A DNA stretch of 64,000 bases from Mesocentrotus franciscanus (GCA_037976565.1 CP137670.1:18649744-18713743); one strand, 5' to 3'. Positions 22,201-32,601 are shown, numbered from the stretch's first letter. Translations and numbers: made by a program. Notes: generated by a model from the sequence alone, not told the origin.

Positions 22201-24228
22201 TATTATTATTACCCCAGCAATTGCCAGGTACCCATATATACCTGGGTGGAGAGTGTCAGATGGTACCAGTCGGAAGGAATTCCTTGAATGCTGTGAGCAC
22301 CAAAATCGCTAGCCTAGGTACCAACAGGGTATATTTAAGCATCTTGAGCACCCAAGCTATGTACAGTCAAACCTGCTTTAGGAACCACCTGTATAGAAAG
22401 ACCACGTATCTATAGAAACCACATTTTTTGTTCCCTTGAAAATGGTCTCTCATTTTAACATTACAGGAACCTGTTCTTAAAGACCACTTTTCTTGTCTCC
22501 CTTGAGCGATCTTTATAAACAGGTTTCACTGTGTTTCTTGTCTTCCATTTCTTTCTTCCTCAGACTTGCAGGAAAATTCAACCACAGTCACACAGTCGGA
22601 GACATCAGGAATTTCATCACTGCGTATCCTTTTTCGATCAATATTGTGTACCTTACTGCATCATTAATGGCATGGCTTTCATTAATTGTGACCCGCAACA
22701 CAAAACCACCCAAAAGTTGCATAGTGTGGTCTTCAGTCCGAGCTAAATAAATGTGTATTTGGTCAGGATGGTCAAATTTTCAGCTAATCCTGAAAGAGTA
22801 TACCTTTTCTATGTAATTTCACAATTTGAAAGCACAAAACAATTTAATAGTGGTCTTTTGGCAGTATTTTGTAGACTTATGTTTTTTCCCAATTCTGAGG
22901 TTATTGAAGTTTTGATTTATTTACGACCCTTGCTTGTGGTCTCATTTTGATCTCCAATAACTTTAAGACAGAGTAGGCTATTACCTTGATTTCTTGAGGA
23001 AATGAAGATCAGGATGTGCTTCATTAGTGTGCCAAATTTTAGGACAGTCTGATTATCCCTTCACAGAATTTTAATCCTCCTTTTGTCACCTTGCACAAGA
23101 CCTTTGGAGTCAGAGTGCTTGAATAGACTACAGACTTTGAAAACCTTTTTCTCTTAAATAATTTTCTATTGGACTGGATATTCTTCTCTTTTTAAATTGA
23201 GTTAGGGACATCCAATCGTGATGAGTAATATATCATTTTAAAGCTGAGAATCTCCTCTTTCAGATTCAACCCTAAACTAAAGTGTCTTTTCTGGTGACTT
23301 TTTGGTGGTTTTGTCATGCAGGGTCACACTAGGCAGTCGTTGTGCTACTGAAAGTCCAGCCTGATATTAACTTGGTTTTTATAGAAGCAAAAAAAAAAAG
23401 AGAAAAACAGATCAGTGAAAGTGTGAGTATAATGCAATAAAATATCAGAAAGTTACGGCTGCTTAAAGTCTTAATAGATCAATACACTCAAATGACTCTG
23501 TAGGATCTCTCTTTTTAGAGGAACTTTTTGCTATATATATATTTTGAGTATTGCCCCAAGGGAGAAGGTACTCAGGAGAAAAACAGAAATTTATGATATT
23601 TTTGTACAAAATAAACAGGGGAGTTGTCTGTGGCTACCTCATAATCCACAGACCAAATTACCATTTTGAGATCCACAGAGATTTAGTGATCTCATACATA
23701 TATTTCAAACATTCATAACTCTCTTTTTATTGGACCGTTTTACTTCAAACTCTGGCCATTCTGTTTCTCCTATTTCCTGCTGTCATACATGAAGTGTGGT
23801 TATAGGCACCAGTCATTTTGATGGCATGGGTTTTGAATCCCACCGCTGCCACCATGTCATGTGGTGTTGTGTGGTTGTATTACTTAATGAAAATAACACA
23901 TGAACTTAGTTTTGAATCCAGCACAGCATGGCTGTATTTGATCACGTATCACATCTTTAAGATCACATATCACATCGTTAAGATCACATATCACATCTTT
24001 GAGATTACATATCACAATACACATGAACATATTACTAGGTTTGATTTGCTTTTAAATCTGTTTCAGTTGTCCTTAACTTTGAGTTCTACTTCCAGATCAA
24101 GACCCCAGTATAGCGGACAATCATTCAACCTCATGACAACATTTCCAAATAAGACTCTCACCGACACCAGCCAAACGATAGAGGGCGCTAAACTAATGAA
24201 TGCAGTCATCGTCCAACGGCTGACATAG
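13127..24228 (+). CDS. NSFL1C: NSFL1 cofactor p47 (p97/VCP adaptor), ten coding exons
   Basis: Adaptor of the AAA ATPase p97/VCP in Golgi/ER membrane fusion and ubiquitin-linked processes (family knowledge). Coding exons: 13127-13240, 14905-15068, 17126-17242, 18876-18956, 19673-19836, 20163-20272, 20742-20879, 21735-21902, 22564-22623, 24096-24228. About 415 residues (human ~370). Order: UBA (residues 1-46), acidic/Gly-rich linker, basic PKKKKVE near 140, SHP box [12 protein letters not shown] domain (about 215-290) ending in a second SHP box FTGHGVMLG, Ser/Gln-rich linker, UBX domain (about 340-415) with the TTFPNK loop and C-terminal NAVIVQRLT. All junctions keep phase except exon 5 to 6, which is one base off: either a microexon is missed, as vertebrates have ~8 extra residues there, or there is an indel, perhaps in the C-run of exon 5. 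Confidence 0.95.
13241..14904 (+). other. p47 intron 1
   Basis: Contains an inverted pair AGGGGCGCTGGTCCG (13887-13901) / CGGACTAGCGCCCCT (13952-13966) within a field of GCGGACAATCCT-like repeats (13800-13966). It also holds a foldback around TTTAGTGTACTGAACTTAGG (14030-14120) and the fragment of a GCCCCGTCTTACAAAGAGT-ended MITE (about 14558). Open frames here are not supported. Confidence 0.7.
14905..15068 (+). CDS. NSFL1C: p47 exon 2 (end of UBA, Pro-rich linker)
   Basis: [18 protein letters not shown] completes the UBA; then a Pro/Glu/Gln-rich linker to SAPKG. Acceptor TTACAG, donor GTAGGT, ends in phase 2. Confidence 0.93.
15282..16297. repeat. TTAA-flanked MITE, ~1.0 kb
   Basis: Ends are TTAAAGGGATAGTTGAGTT and AACTCAACTATCCCTTTAA, perfect inverted termini with TTAA at 15282 and 16294. 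Interior (15850-16250) is a field of CCCCACCTATAGTC / GACTATAGGTGGGG and GGGGTTAAGC motifs in both orientations. No intact transposase. Lies in p47 intron 2. TTAA flanks are typical of piggyBac-type targets (family knowledge). Confidence 0.85.
16465..17003. repeat. TTAA-flanked MITE family 'ACTATGTCCC', copy 1
   Basis: TTAA at both ends (16465-16468, 17000-17003) with inverted termini AGGTACTATGTCCC / GGGACATAGTATCT. Nearly identical to 40634-41168, which implies recent activity. Lies in p47 intron 2. Confidence 0.9.
17126..17242 (+). CDS. NSFL1C: p47 exon 3 (acidic Gly-rich segment)
   Basis: [20 protein letters not shown] then [18 protein letters not shown]. Matches the conserved p47 segment GDxx...[14 protein letters not shown]. 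Acceptor TTTGTCAG, donor GTAAAG, phase 2 at both ends. Confidence 0.95.
17243..18234 (+). other. p47 intron 3, repeat-filled part
   Basis: Holds pieces of AAGTTCACCCT-type MITE ends (17253-17440, 17650-17720) and a SINE tail (17450-17645) with TACCTGGCAGGAATTAATTC and a terminal (TTA)n. No coding evidence. Confidence 0.65.
17450..17645 (+). repeat. SINE 3' part
   Basis: Shares ATCTACATTTGCCAC...ATGGGTACCTGG...GAATTxATTCCTTGAA...GCTAAAGCC with the full SINE at 20345-20580. The tRNA-like head is missing here. Ends in (ATT)n. Confidence 0.8.
18235..18619. repeat. TTAA-flanked MITE family 'GGTAAAGAC', copy 1
   Basis: TTAA at 18235 and 18616, termini AAGGTAAAGACTAGTT / AACTGGTCTTTATCTT. Its interior reappears inverted at 41931-42253 and partly at 26352-26737 (GTACAGTGCTTGTAACTTTA block). 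Confidence 0.85.
18876..18956 (+). CDS. NSFL1C: p47 exon 4 (basic motif)
   Basis: [19 protein letters not shown] then KDIFKQAKE. The PKKKKVE run matches the basic, nuclear-localisation-like motif of p47. Donor GTGAGT after a split GAG codon. Confidence 0.95.
19073..19207. repeat. GGGCCCTGTTTCAT-ended MITE
   Basis: Left GGGCCCTGTTTCATAAAACT pairs with right AGTTTTATGAAACCTGTCTC. A sibling occurs at 25529-25680. Lies in p47 intron 4. Confidence 0.7.
19222..19400. repeat. GCCCTGTCTTGTAAA-ended MITE with internal minisatellite
   Basis: Ends GCCCTGTCTTGTAAA and TTTATAAGACATAAA are inverted; the interior repeats GGAGGACTTGCGATTGAT about three times (19310-19375). Lies in p47 intron 4. Confidence 0.55.
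19673..19836 (+). CDS. NSFL1C: p47 exon 5 (first SHP box)
   Basis: [18 protein letters not shown] then [27 protein letters not shown] fits the SHP/BS1 p97-binding box FxGxGxxLG. Ends in phase 1 at donor GTTAGT, whereas exon 6 needs phase 0 or 2. A six-C run here (TCCCCCCAGG) has five C in the intronic copy at 19886-19930; five C would restore phase but would change the downstream peptide. Confidence 0.85.
19886..19930 (+). repeat. Partial duplicate of exon 5 inside intron 5
   Basis: GGCTGGGTACAGGGTAGGGG... through CCAGGAACCTGTTGTGC mirrors exon 5 at about 19748-19791 (SHP-box codons). One C is lost and several bases differ; it lacks splice sites, so it is a decayed local duplication. Confidence 0.75.
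20163..20272 (+). CDS. NSFL1C: p47 exon 6 (SEP domain, first half)
   Basis: [20 protein letters not shown] followed by [16 protein letters not shown]: canonical SEP start. Acceptor CCTCACAG; the alternative acceptor two bases downstream (CAGAG) would also keep this frame if the previous exon ended in phase 2. Confidence 0.93.
20345..20580 (+). repeat. tRNA-derived SINE (full-length type)
   Basis: Head GTGGTCTAGTGGATATCTC (A-box-like) and GCAGTTCAAATCCTGCC (B-box-like), then the family body with ACATTAATCTACATTTGCCA and GGGTACCTGG, ending in (AATAAT)n. Lies in p47 intron 6. Confidence 0.85.
20742..20879 (+). CDS. NSFL1C: p47 exon 7 (SEP end, second SHP box)
   Basis: [20 protein letters not shown] then [20 protein letters not shown] and [14 protein letters not shown] is the second p97-binding SHP box. 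The CTCTATCTCTCCTTTTCTTG minisatellite just upstream (20638-20730) makes a very long polypyrimidine tract for this acceptor. Confidence 0.96.
20880..21734 (+). other. p47 intron 7
   Basis: AT-rich; no transposon ends recognised. Short open frames on both strands look incidental. Confidence 0.5.
21735..21902 (+). CDS. NSFL1C: p47 exon 8 (Ser/Gln-rich linker, start of UBX)
   Basis: [20 protein letters not shown], a Ser/Ala-rich stretch, then [20 protein letters not shown] opening the UBX beta-grasp fold. Donor GTAGGT, phase 2. Confidence 0.94.
21957..22210 (+). repeat. tRNA-derived SINE
   Basis: GGTGCGATGGCTCAGTGG (A box), a CTCGTAA loop like a CGU anticodon (tRNA-Thr type) and CCCAGGTTTGAAACC (B box) are followed by the family body GTGCCCTTTGGTAAGGCATT. 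The acceptor stem pairs poorly, so it is a SINE head, not a tRNA gene. A second SINE tail follows at 22215-22345. Lies in p47 intron 8. Confidence 0.8.
22564..22623 (+). CDS. NSFL1C: p47 exon 9 (UBX core)
   Basis: [20 protein letters not shown] matches the vertebrate KFNHSHRISDIRLFI region. Donor GTATCC, phase 2. Confidence 0.95.
22624..24095 (+). other. p47 intron 9
   Basis: Contains an AAGTCCAGCCT-ended MITE relative (about 23349-23790) and a small tandem repeat of ATCACATATCACATC units (23940-24015). No further coding. Confidence 0.6.
24096..24228 (+). CDS. NSFL1C: p47 exon 10 (UBX C-terminus, stop)
   Basis: [20 protein letters not shown] ... ends NAVIVQRLT and TAG at 24226. TTFPNK is the p97-contacting loop typical of p47 UBX; the C-terminal VQRLT is identical to vertebrate p47 as I recall it. 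No AATAAA within ~900 bases; ATTAAA near 24341 could serve. Confidence 0.96.
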
Positions 24229-24744
24229 CTTTGGGTTTATTTATTATTTGTGCTTTAGTTCACGTTTTTGTCTCTGGAGAGATAATGTGCATGTTTTGTT
24301 GTATTAGATATTCAAACTTATAGATATGTTATGTTGTCATTAAATGATAATAGACTTGTTTTAAAATTCCTTTTGATACATAGTCAGCAAGTGGGACATT
24401 ATATTGTAAGATTAACTACATCACTTACCCCAATGCCTCCGGGAACAGGGTCGTTTCTGTACTAAGCTTATGGGAAGAAGACCGTTCAATAGACAGTTGG
24501 TTCAGGCTCGTTCATATTTGACGCATCTTCCTATATAGTGATACATACTATCACCAAGTTTAAGCCTTGTAATTTTGTGCGGAGGTACATTTTTTGTCCC
24601 CACACGCAATGTGTTTACACGTTTAAAAACATGTGTCTGGGGTGTCCTCTGTCAGGTGTGAAAGACCCTTTATTATTCTGATGCCCAAGGCACATTACAC
24701 GATCCTGCCACAATCCGATTTTCAAAGACATGGCAATTATGTAC

Positions 24745-25080
24745 AGAGATGTAGTACTTGAGGGGTTTGAGCTGTTGACAGTAAATGCAATGGTCGTTGG
24801 TTCGATCCCTGGAAAGGCACTAGCGTCCTTTGGCAAGGCATTAATCTACATTTGCTGCTCCATACCCAGGAGAAACGGGACTGTTAGGTTGACCAAAGCC
24901 TTTGAGATAGTAACTGCCATATGCCCCCAGGTTGTCCATATCATTATGGTAGGAATGCTCTCCAGGGAGTGGGGATGGTGCTCACAATCCATTAATTAGG
25001 TTAAAAATAACATCTGTAAAGCGCTTAGAATCGACATTTCATGTTAGCACACAAATCCAGATTTATTAGTATTATATTAG
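24745..25080 (+). repeat. tRNA-derived SINE, 3' of p47
   Basis: TGAGGGGTTTGAGCTGTTGA head with B-box-like GGTTCGATCCC, then GGCACTAGCGTCCTTTGGCA and ATTAATCTACATTTGC as in the 20345 copy. A downstream tail (TGTAAAGCGCTTAGAATCG) is degenerate. Confidence 0.75.
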
Positions 25081-25528
25081 ATATGGAAATCTTAACAAAC
25101 GTCATCTCCCTGAGTTAAGTTTTACATAATGATAACAATAATAACAATCAGAAAAGTTAGTGCCTGTAAGCCTTCTAGTCAGAATAAAAGCTAATAGGCT
25201 TCAAATCGTAGACAGACGCACTGTTGGTCTGACATCACAACATTTCTGAGCCAATTTAATATTTTCTCTTCCATGGAAGCTTGAAATCCCTTGAAATTTA
25301 GATTTAATTAATCATATACACGTACATGTAATATTCAATCTCTAAGATTTTACAAGTTGGAATGTTCATATCATATTGCAACTTTTACCGAAATCGGATC
25401 ATAGGCAGATTGTAGAGTGTGCAGTGGTCCTAAGAGATACAGTAAAATCTCATTGTACAGAACAATGATATAACAAACCCTTTTTATTCAAGGTAGATCT
25501 GCTGGTTTCCTCATTTTGTATCCCCCCA

Positions 25529-25680
25529 GGGCCCCATTTCACAAAACTTGTCATCAGTGACAATGGACAGTCTTTGTAATAAGCTACTGAAATCCTTGTT
25601 TCTGATTGGTTATCAGCAGATTTGTCACTGATTTTTGTCATTTGTCATTGAAAAAAAAAGTTTTGCGAAACAGGTCCCTG
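25529..25680. repeat. GGGCCCCATTTCAC-ended MITE
   Basis: AGGGCCCCATTTCACAAAAC pairs with GTTTTGCGAAACAGGTCCCT; interior CTACTGAAATC and TGATTGGTTATCAGC as in 19073-19207. Confidence 0.75.
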
Positions 25681-26049
25681 GTGTAATAAGGTTTCAACAC
25701 AAGAAGTTAATAAGACACTCTAGAAATATTTTCTTGATACGATGTTTCTTTGAAAAATTTCTCGTCCATCTGTATACATGTATTCCCTTATCCACTGTAC
25801 AATGATTCTTTGCACAATGCTTCATTATACGAGTTTCGTATAAATGGCCTATATTCAGAACAGACTTTTGTATGAAGATTTCCCATTGATTTACAATCAG
25901 TGTGTCATGGACGTGAAGGTCGTAAGAATAAGAATATTTTTTTGGTTTCCCCAAATGAACATGAATTTCATTCAAGTAGACTTTGAAAATATAATCGGAC
26001 ATATTCATCTAAAGTACAATAATGATTGATGAAAAGTGTATCAGTCGCA

Positions 26050-26215
26050 AGACTGTGTAAAATGTTCAATAATAAATGTCAAACGAAATATAAGCAATTT
26101 GTTTCTCCTTTAGCATGTGTTCGACACTTCAGACACTGTACACACATGACTTTGTGAAATGTTCAAAAATAAATGTCAAATGAAATATAAGCAATTTGTT
26201 TTTCCTTTATCTTGT
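26050..26215 (+). repeat. ~105 bp tandem duplication with AATAAATGTCAAA
   Basis: GTAAAATGTTCAATAATAAA ... GCAATTTGTTTCTCCTTTA recurs about 105 bases later as GTGAAATGTTCAAAAATAAA ... GCAATTTGTTTTTCCTTTA. Each copy has an AATAAA that could serve as a distal poly(A) signal. Confidence 0.8.
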
Positions 26216-26351
26216 GGTCGGCCCTTTAGACGCATGTGGGCAATTCCATGGTATCTGGTAAATATGGTTCAATCACTTCAATGGTTCACTTTATTCTTTT
26301 TCTCAATCATAAAAAAACAAAAACGATGACATTGATATATACAGTGTATGA

Positions 26352-26737
26352 TTAAAGATAAAGTTGAGTTCTGGTCATGCGATTGCATTGTGAAAGAAAC
26401 GGTGTAGAATCAATCAGAAAAAGGTTGATCATCTAGCGTATAAGTATTGTAAAAGGTTCTGGAATCGTCAAAATGATAAGAAATTTGGCCCAGTCTTGGT
26501 AAAGTAACAAGCACTGTACACAGAAATATGTATATGGGACTACACGAACATGTGGCATAAAAATCTGTCCCGATTTTTATGCTGTTACATGCCATATTTA
26601 GAATATTAAGGCATTTGAAGAGCCATGCTTTTCAGGGAACATTTTTTTAATCTGATGTTCTTCGACACTTGCATAAGAACAATGATAACGCTCACAAATT
26701 ATTTTTCACCTCTTCCCAGAACTCGACCTTCTCTTAA
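26352..26737. repeat. TTAA-flanked MITE, GAGTTCTGG termini
   Basis: TTAA at 26352 and 26734; termini AAAGTTGAGTTCTGG and CCCAGAACTCGACCTT. The interior shares the GGTTGATCATCTAGC ... GGCCCAGTCTTGGTAAAGT block with 18235-18619 and 41931-42253, so it is a chimeric or related family. Confidence 0.8.
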
Positions 26738-27300
26738 AGTGTGATTAAGGAAAAATGGAAACTACTAAAAATTTGCTAAAAACTCGAAAATTGTTTTTAT
26801 CATATGTTCTACTTAATTCTCAATATTTTAATCTATGCCCTCTTTTCCTGTTTTACACAAATTTGTTTAGTATGAAATTTTTATCATATCAATTATGGTT
26901 CAATTTCAAAGGTTCAATAAATGTGATGTCCCATACGTTACCAAGTATTGTCGTCAACAGAAACATTCAAATCACAACTGAAAACTTATTTTTTTTTTCG
27001 ATGTAATTATTGCAATATTCTAATTTACTATGTCTAGGAGAATTTTGAATTTCGTATTTTGTTTTTTCTTATAATTTGTTACATGTATTTTTCTCTAAGC
27101 GCCATGAGCGCCGAAAGGTGGGCCTGTGCGCTATACAAGTAGCAACTATTATTATTATTATTATTATTGCAGAGTTCTGCATTACAAATGACGGAAAATT
27201 CGTCATTCCATCTCATGTTTGGACTCATATAACCTCTTAGGAGAAGTACGTGCTATTGAATTAATGGGAGTGATCAGATACACTAAAATCTCATATAAAA
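26738..27300. other. AT-rich, SINE tail at about 27090-27175
   Basis: CTCTAAGCGCCATGAGCGCC ... GCGCTATACAAGT followed by (ATT)n is a SINE tail. Nothing coding. Confidence 0.55.
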
Positions 27301-27320
27301 TAGTGTATTTGTTAGAGAGC

Positions 27321-27324
<4 letters not shown>

Positions 27325-27368
<44 letters not shown>

Positions 27369-27850
27369 GTGCGAGAATTCTCACTTCTGACATGACAACG
27401 GGTGTTCCAGAATATGTAGGCGTGAAGAAAATGGTCTAGGAACGTGAGACGTAGCTGTACTTTACAATTTTATTACGAGCTTTCGGCTTGTGAGGCCTTC
27501 TTCAGGTTCTGAAGTGCAAACACATACAGAAACAAATACATTATGAACAGATATACATGGCATAAAAACTTAATATCACTCAATCATATAGTCAAGCATC
27601 ATGAACATAGCAAAAATTAGTACGAGAAATACTTCGGAATAAACTTAGAAATGATTATGCAATTTCAAAGTGTTTTACCTTGCTTGTGTTTTGGGCTGTC
27701 GTGTGTGTTTATTCAGTTGATGTGATGTATGTGTACGTGTAATAAGGGAAGTGCGAAAGCTCGTAATAAAATTGTAAAGTACAGCTACGTCTCACGTTCC
27801 TAGACCATTTTCTTCACGCCTATATATATATATATATTATATATATATAA
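27325..27850. mobile_element. Element with perfect 67 bp inverted arms between TA repeats
   Basis: 27416-27482 (TAGGCGTGAAGAAAATGGTC ... ACGAGCTTT) is perfectly complementary to 27756-27822, around a 273 bp loop; (TA)n runs flank both sides. Just inside the left arm, the minus strand reads CCTGAAGAAGGCCTCACAAG then CCGAAAGC. No reading frame of note. Perfect arms suggest recent insertion or gene conversion. Confidence 0.8.
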
Positions 27851-28800
27851 TGTAGAAGAGACTCGATCTGATAGTCGGAAAATATAATGAACAAGAATAC
27901 CAGAATACAGAAAGACATGAGAATTAAGTTGTACCATGGTTTTCAAGGACCCCTTATATAAAGGGGGGTCTACTTACAGCATGACGAGACTACGTGTCTT
28001 TCCCGTGGCCTGACTCGGGGCCAATCGGGTAAAATACGACTACGGACGATGCGACCGCAGCATTCACGTGCGTGCAACATGCGCGAAACCGAAGCGTGAG
28101 GAGAACGCTAGCGCGCTGACCATGTAGAGATTAAGTCGCTGACTATACTGTTAATCGAGTCCATTCGTTTACGTGCAGTTGTCCAAAAGAAGACGTAGAT
28201 GGCGTTAACCAGTATTTGTCAAGCTACACTTCCTTTAAGCTCTATCTGACATCGAACACTGCAATGTTTTTGCGGTGCATGGTCGCACTTATTAAATAAG
28301 TCTTGTTTTAAAGCGCTTCTGAACAGATGAGCTTTCTGCCCTACCGGTAATCATGCACTGTTTATTGCATAGTGCCATCTCATGATCAACTTGCCAACAG
28401 CTAGTGCATAAACCTGCAATACCTAATTTCCACTGCGCAGAGGACTTGATGCGAGACCCAAGAGCACAGCTAGGCTAGCAGTGAGTTACGGGACCATACT
28501 GCTACAGCTGACCTGAGATGGCGCTAGAGGGGATTTTGCAGTTAGTGCTTCTAGTAGAGTATGGCTTTAATTCCAACAGGGTTAAGCTGGAATTTGATTA
28601 TTAACCACTGGAGATCTGTTTCTCAATTTCTACGATAACATGTCAAATATGCAATTCAAATGCCGTTCAGTTTCGTTGTAAATTAGCACTATTAAAATGG
28701 CCATAATGCATATACATGTCATTTAGATATTTCAAGTGATTCATTGTTTAAATATTTGTAAGGAATTTATCTGATATTCAATTGTGGGTTAATCATCTCG
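27851..28800. other. Non-coding, CpG-richer stretch 27990-28250
   Basis: No gene recognised. 27990-28250 has CpG-rich sequence (GCGAAACCGAAGCGTGAGG, CGCTAGCGCGCTGACC) unlike its AT-rich surroundings. It may be the remains of an inserted element. Confidence 0.35.
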
Positions 28801-29700
28801 ATGAATAACACAGAGACAACCATTTTTTTTTTCGAGAGAACAAAATATAATAATATAATATAATATAATATAATAATATAAATTATACTTTCCATCTTTT
28901 GAAAAATAAATACATGTACCTAAACTATAGGAGCAGGTAAAAAGAGACATTGTTATTATCATCATCATCATCATCATTTCCATCACCATCAATCTAACAC
29001 CTGAACAATATGGTGTGCATAACATCGTAAAGCAGATCCCTATCGTGGTATTCACCTTGGGTTAATAACTCCGACACAACAATTTTTCAAGAGAGAACAA
29101 AATAGTGCTTTATGGTTAAGTAGCAAAAATGGACATGCACATGATAACTGACCATTACCTTCAAGAATGACAGTAAATGCTAACATGGTTAAGCCATCAG
29201 AGTAATCCGCAAAAATTAATAGGAAGCCGAGATCGGACAAGAAAAGGCCGGGGAACTAAAGGAACAAAGCTCTTGTCAAAGCCATACTGTACTAGAAGCA
29301 CTCGCACAAAATCCCCTCTTGCGACATCTCCCTCTTTCTCTCCCTTCTCTCTTTCTCTCTATTAATTCCTTTCTCTCCCTCTTTCCCCCTCTTTCCCTCT
29401 CTCTTCCCTCTTTCTCCCCCCTTTCCCCCCTCTTAAAATAATTGTAGCAAACCCAACAATCCAAACTAGCTTCTTCCGATTGCCTCTAATATTGAAATCT
29501 CTGAAAAAACTCACAATGACAACCATCAAGATTTTGAAGACATGTTTTAAGCATAAAGCCGATTGTTCATTTTAGACAAAGATGTTCATTACCAACGGAA
29601 TATTTAATGATGACTTAAAACACATTAATTATATATTCAACTGCTAAACTGACTAATGTCTTGTCGAGTATCTCAAAATGAGATGGAAATTTTTACGTGT
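28801..29700. other. Simple repeats, no gene
   Basis: (TAATA)n at 28847-28876, (ATC)n at 28958-28990, and a pyrimidine-rich run at 29315-29430 (CTCTCCCTTTC units). Adjacent ~50 bp stretches at 28790-28840 and 29055-29100 (GGTTAATxA...CACAACxATTTTT...GAGAGAACAAAAT) are direct repeats. Confidence 0.5.
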
Positions 29701-29799
29701 GAACATGTGTTTTTGATGTGTTCACAAAAATATCCGTACACGAAAATTTCGGTTTACTGTATTCTGGGAAAAGATTGACAATGCCTTTTCATAATCATC

Positions 29800-31640
29800 T
29801 TCTAGGAAACTATACAATACATCGTAAGCCATCATCATCATCATCCTCAGGACCTTGCAGCATTGTTGTTTTATTTGATGTAATGCATGTACTTGTTTTA
29901 TACATACACCATTGTTTTTTATATTTATATAAACATGTCCCATAGCTAAACAAAAATCAACAATTTAGGTGCTACAGGTAATCAGTATAATTTACGTGTC
30001 GTGATTGTGACTGATGAACAACTGTGCAGCTTTCATATATACTATCATCTCACTATCTGTTCTATCAAACGACATATCAAAGATTGATATTTCCCATAGC
30101 AACATTATGCCATTAACAGTGTTGAATCTTACAAATGATGGGTATTATGTAGCTATGTACATATCATGAGCATACTCGTAATGTAAATAAATGATACATT
30201 TTGCAAACTGATTGATCAGATTACTCATTGTATACTTGTTGGATATATACATATCAACATAAAAATTGAATGTTATAAATGCTTAGAATAATGCAGCTAT
30301 GTACAGGTTGTGAGTGTGTGGTATGATAACAATGTGCAACTTTTTTCATTGTTTTAGCATCTTCTCTTCTATCAAACTAGATAAAGAGACTATGTAACCT
30401 ATCCATGTTTCTGTCATATATACTGGATGAATACATATATTTCAACATGTCATATAGCAAACAACATATCAAAGATTTACACATCTTATAATAATAATTA
30501 TATCAACAATGATGAACCTTACACATACATGGTATCTTCTGCTGTTAGCATACTTGTAATGTAAATACTTTCTTGACAGATAATGAGACTTTGCCCTATT
30601 TTATTGAATTGTTATATTATAAATTTAATCAAATATTCTTTTTGGATACATCAATATATTTTAATGTCTCAAAGCAAAATGAAAAATCAACAAATTGAAT
30701 CTGAGAAAAACTGTGTATTATACAGCTATTTAGATATTGTGAGTGCGTTAAATGACAAAACTCTGCAACTTATTTCATTTTTTTAACATCGCTTTTATCA
30801 AACTACATATACATCACAAAGAGTCTCATACAAAATTATAAAATCAACAAATTTAAATCTTACAAAAACTGGGTATTATGAGGCTATGTACATGTTTACA
30901 TGTTCTGAGCATATTTGTTTTGCATATCATTAATTAAGATTACGATGCCAAGCAATCTGAATCATTTAATTTGATCTCAGTAGTATTATTTGTAGAAACT
31001 GTTCTTGCCTGCCATTTTTCTCTAAACCGTAAACAAGGTATATCTTGTTTACTTTATGACTATAAAACACATTTGATTTGATTTCTCTAGCTGAAAAATG
31101 GTCAATAAATTTGAAATTGTCAAACGAATATACATATACATGTACTTAGTGTAATGCAGCTATGTACATGTACCTATACACGAGCGTGTATAATGTACAT
31201 GTTATGTTTTGGAGCCATACGGGCAGTAACTTAATACATACTCAGAGTTTACTCCCTTCTGGCTCTGAACGGATTATATACATGTCATCTCTTAAGTTCT
31301 TTACAAAGGGGTAAATTATCTTTCATTGTTTTAGGATATTTTAGGATTTTCAATGAAAATTACATATACGTGAAAAGAGTTAACATATATCTTTAATAGC
31401 AAAATGAAAAAGAACAAGAAAACAAATTATATCTTACAAATACTCCTTATATTAGCATATAATGCAGCCATTGACATGTACATTTTATACGTCTAAGCAT
31501 GTATAATGTGCATACTCTCTTGATACATAGGAAGACAATTGATAACCTTTATTTTATCCTAATTCTCAGTTGAGAGGTGACAGATCATATGACATAATGA
31601 AGAAAAATACTAAAAATAGAGAGGGATGGAGAAAAAATGA
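29800..31640. repeat. Degenerate tandem-repeat field downstream of B-box copy 1
   Basis: The motif CTTACAAATACTGGGTATTA then TGCAGCTATGTACATxTxxTGAGCATA recurs with variation at about 30125, 30280, 30500, 30700, 30860 and 31145, with intervening blocks GATAATGAGACTTTGCxxTAT and ATCAAACTACATATACAT. The same field lies 3' of the other copies. No coding evidence. Confidence 0.75.
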
Positions 31641-32157
31641 AAGTGAAAAATGTATAAATTCCAATCTTCTTTAATCTTGACATATTAAGAGCTTACTTAA
31701 TGCGACTACTCTCTTCTACAACTGGCAGAAGAAGATGTGAAGCCAGAAGTACTATGGGTAAGCACATCCGAGATATTGAAAAAGACTGCTCAGGAATACA
31801 TTCCACGGAAGAAAAGGCAAAAACAGGCATAGCTAACAACTAGCACAGTGGAAATTGCAAGTAAAAGAAGGCAAGCACAATCAAAAGGGAGACACACACT
31901 TTGGAAACAACTAAATAAGGAATACAACCAAAAGCGTGTGAAGACAAAAGAGCATTCGTAGATGTAAATTGTAAAGAAATGGGAAATGCAGTAAAGAAGC
32001 ACAACATGAAGAAAGTTTTCAAACATGTAAATGAGATTACTGGAGACAGCAGCATGAAGACTGATGTTGTGAGTGACACAAATGGAAAAAACTCTGACAG
32101 AGGAAATGGACATAAAACAGAGATGGGCAGAGTACTGCAGGGACTTGTACAGCAGTA

Positions 32158-32601
32158 GTGAGTCATGTCAGAGTGACAACAGACAGGTTGGGGGAATACA
32201 GAGAACCACCTCCACTGAGATCGGAAGTTGAATGGGCTCTGAACCAGATAGATAATAGTAAATCTCCTGGAATGGATAATATACCTCTTGAAGCATGGAA
32301 AGCAACAGATGAAATAGGTATTGATCTCTTGTGGCGGCTATGCATCAACACATTGGAGAATGAAGAATGGCACAAAGACTGGTGCAGAGCTGTTTTCATA
32401 CCTTTACCTAAGAAAGGCAATCAGAAAGAATGTTCTAATCATGGAACCATCAGTCTTCTTGTCCATGCGAGCAAAATACTATTAAAGGTCACCATTGGCA
32501 GGATAAAAGGAGGTACATGGAACGATTGCCAGAGAAACAAGCAGGATTTGTGCTTGGCAATGGTACTAGAGATCAAATTGCAAACATCAAGAGGATTATA
32601 G
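32158..32601 (+). pseudogene. Reverse-transcriptase N-terminal fragment of the LINE
   Basis: The 147-codon open stretch covers the RT finger region (EVEWALNQIDNSKSPGMDNI ... AVFIPLPKKGNQKECSNHGT). Its last ~35 codons are out of frame; the true frame resumes as QAGFVLGNGTRDQI. Upstream linker homology (TEEMDIKQRWAEYCRDLYSS) is in another frame. Confidence 0.85.

Noticed and set aside
24615..24999. Open frames on both strands 3' of p47
   Set aside because: They overlap a tRNA-derived SINE, which explains the local base composition and openness.
31790..32166. Minus-strand open frames of ~107 codons
   Set aside because: They lie antisense to the LINE linker region, which has plus-strand reverse-transcriptase homology.
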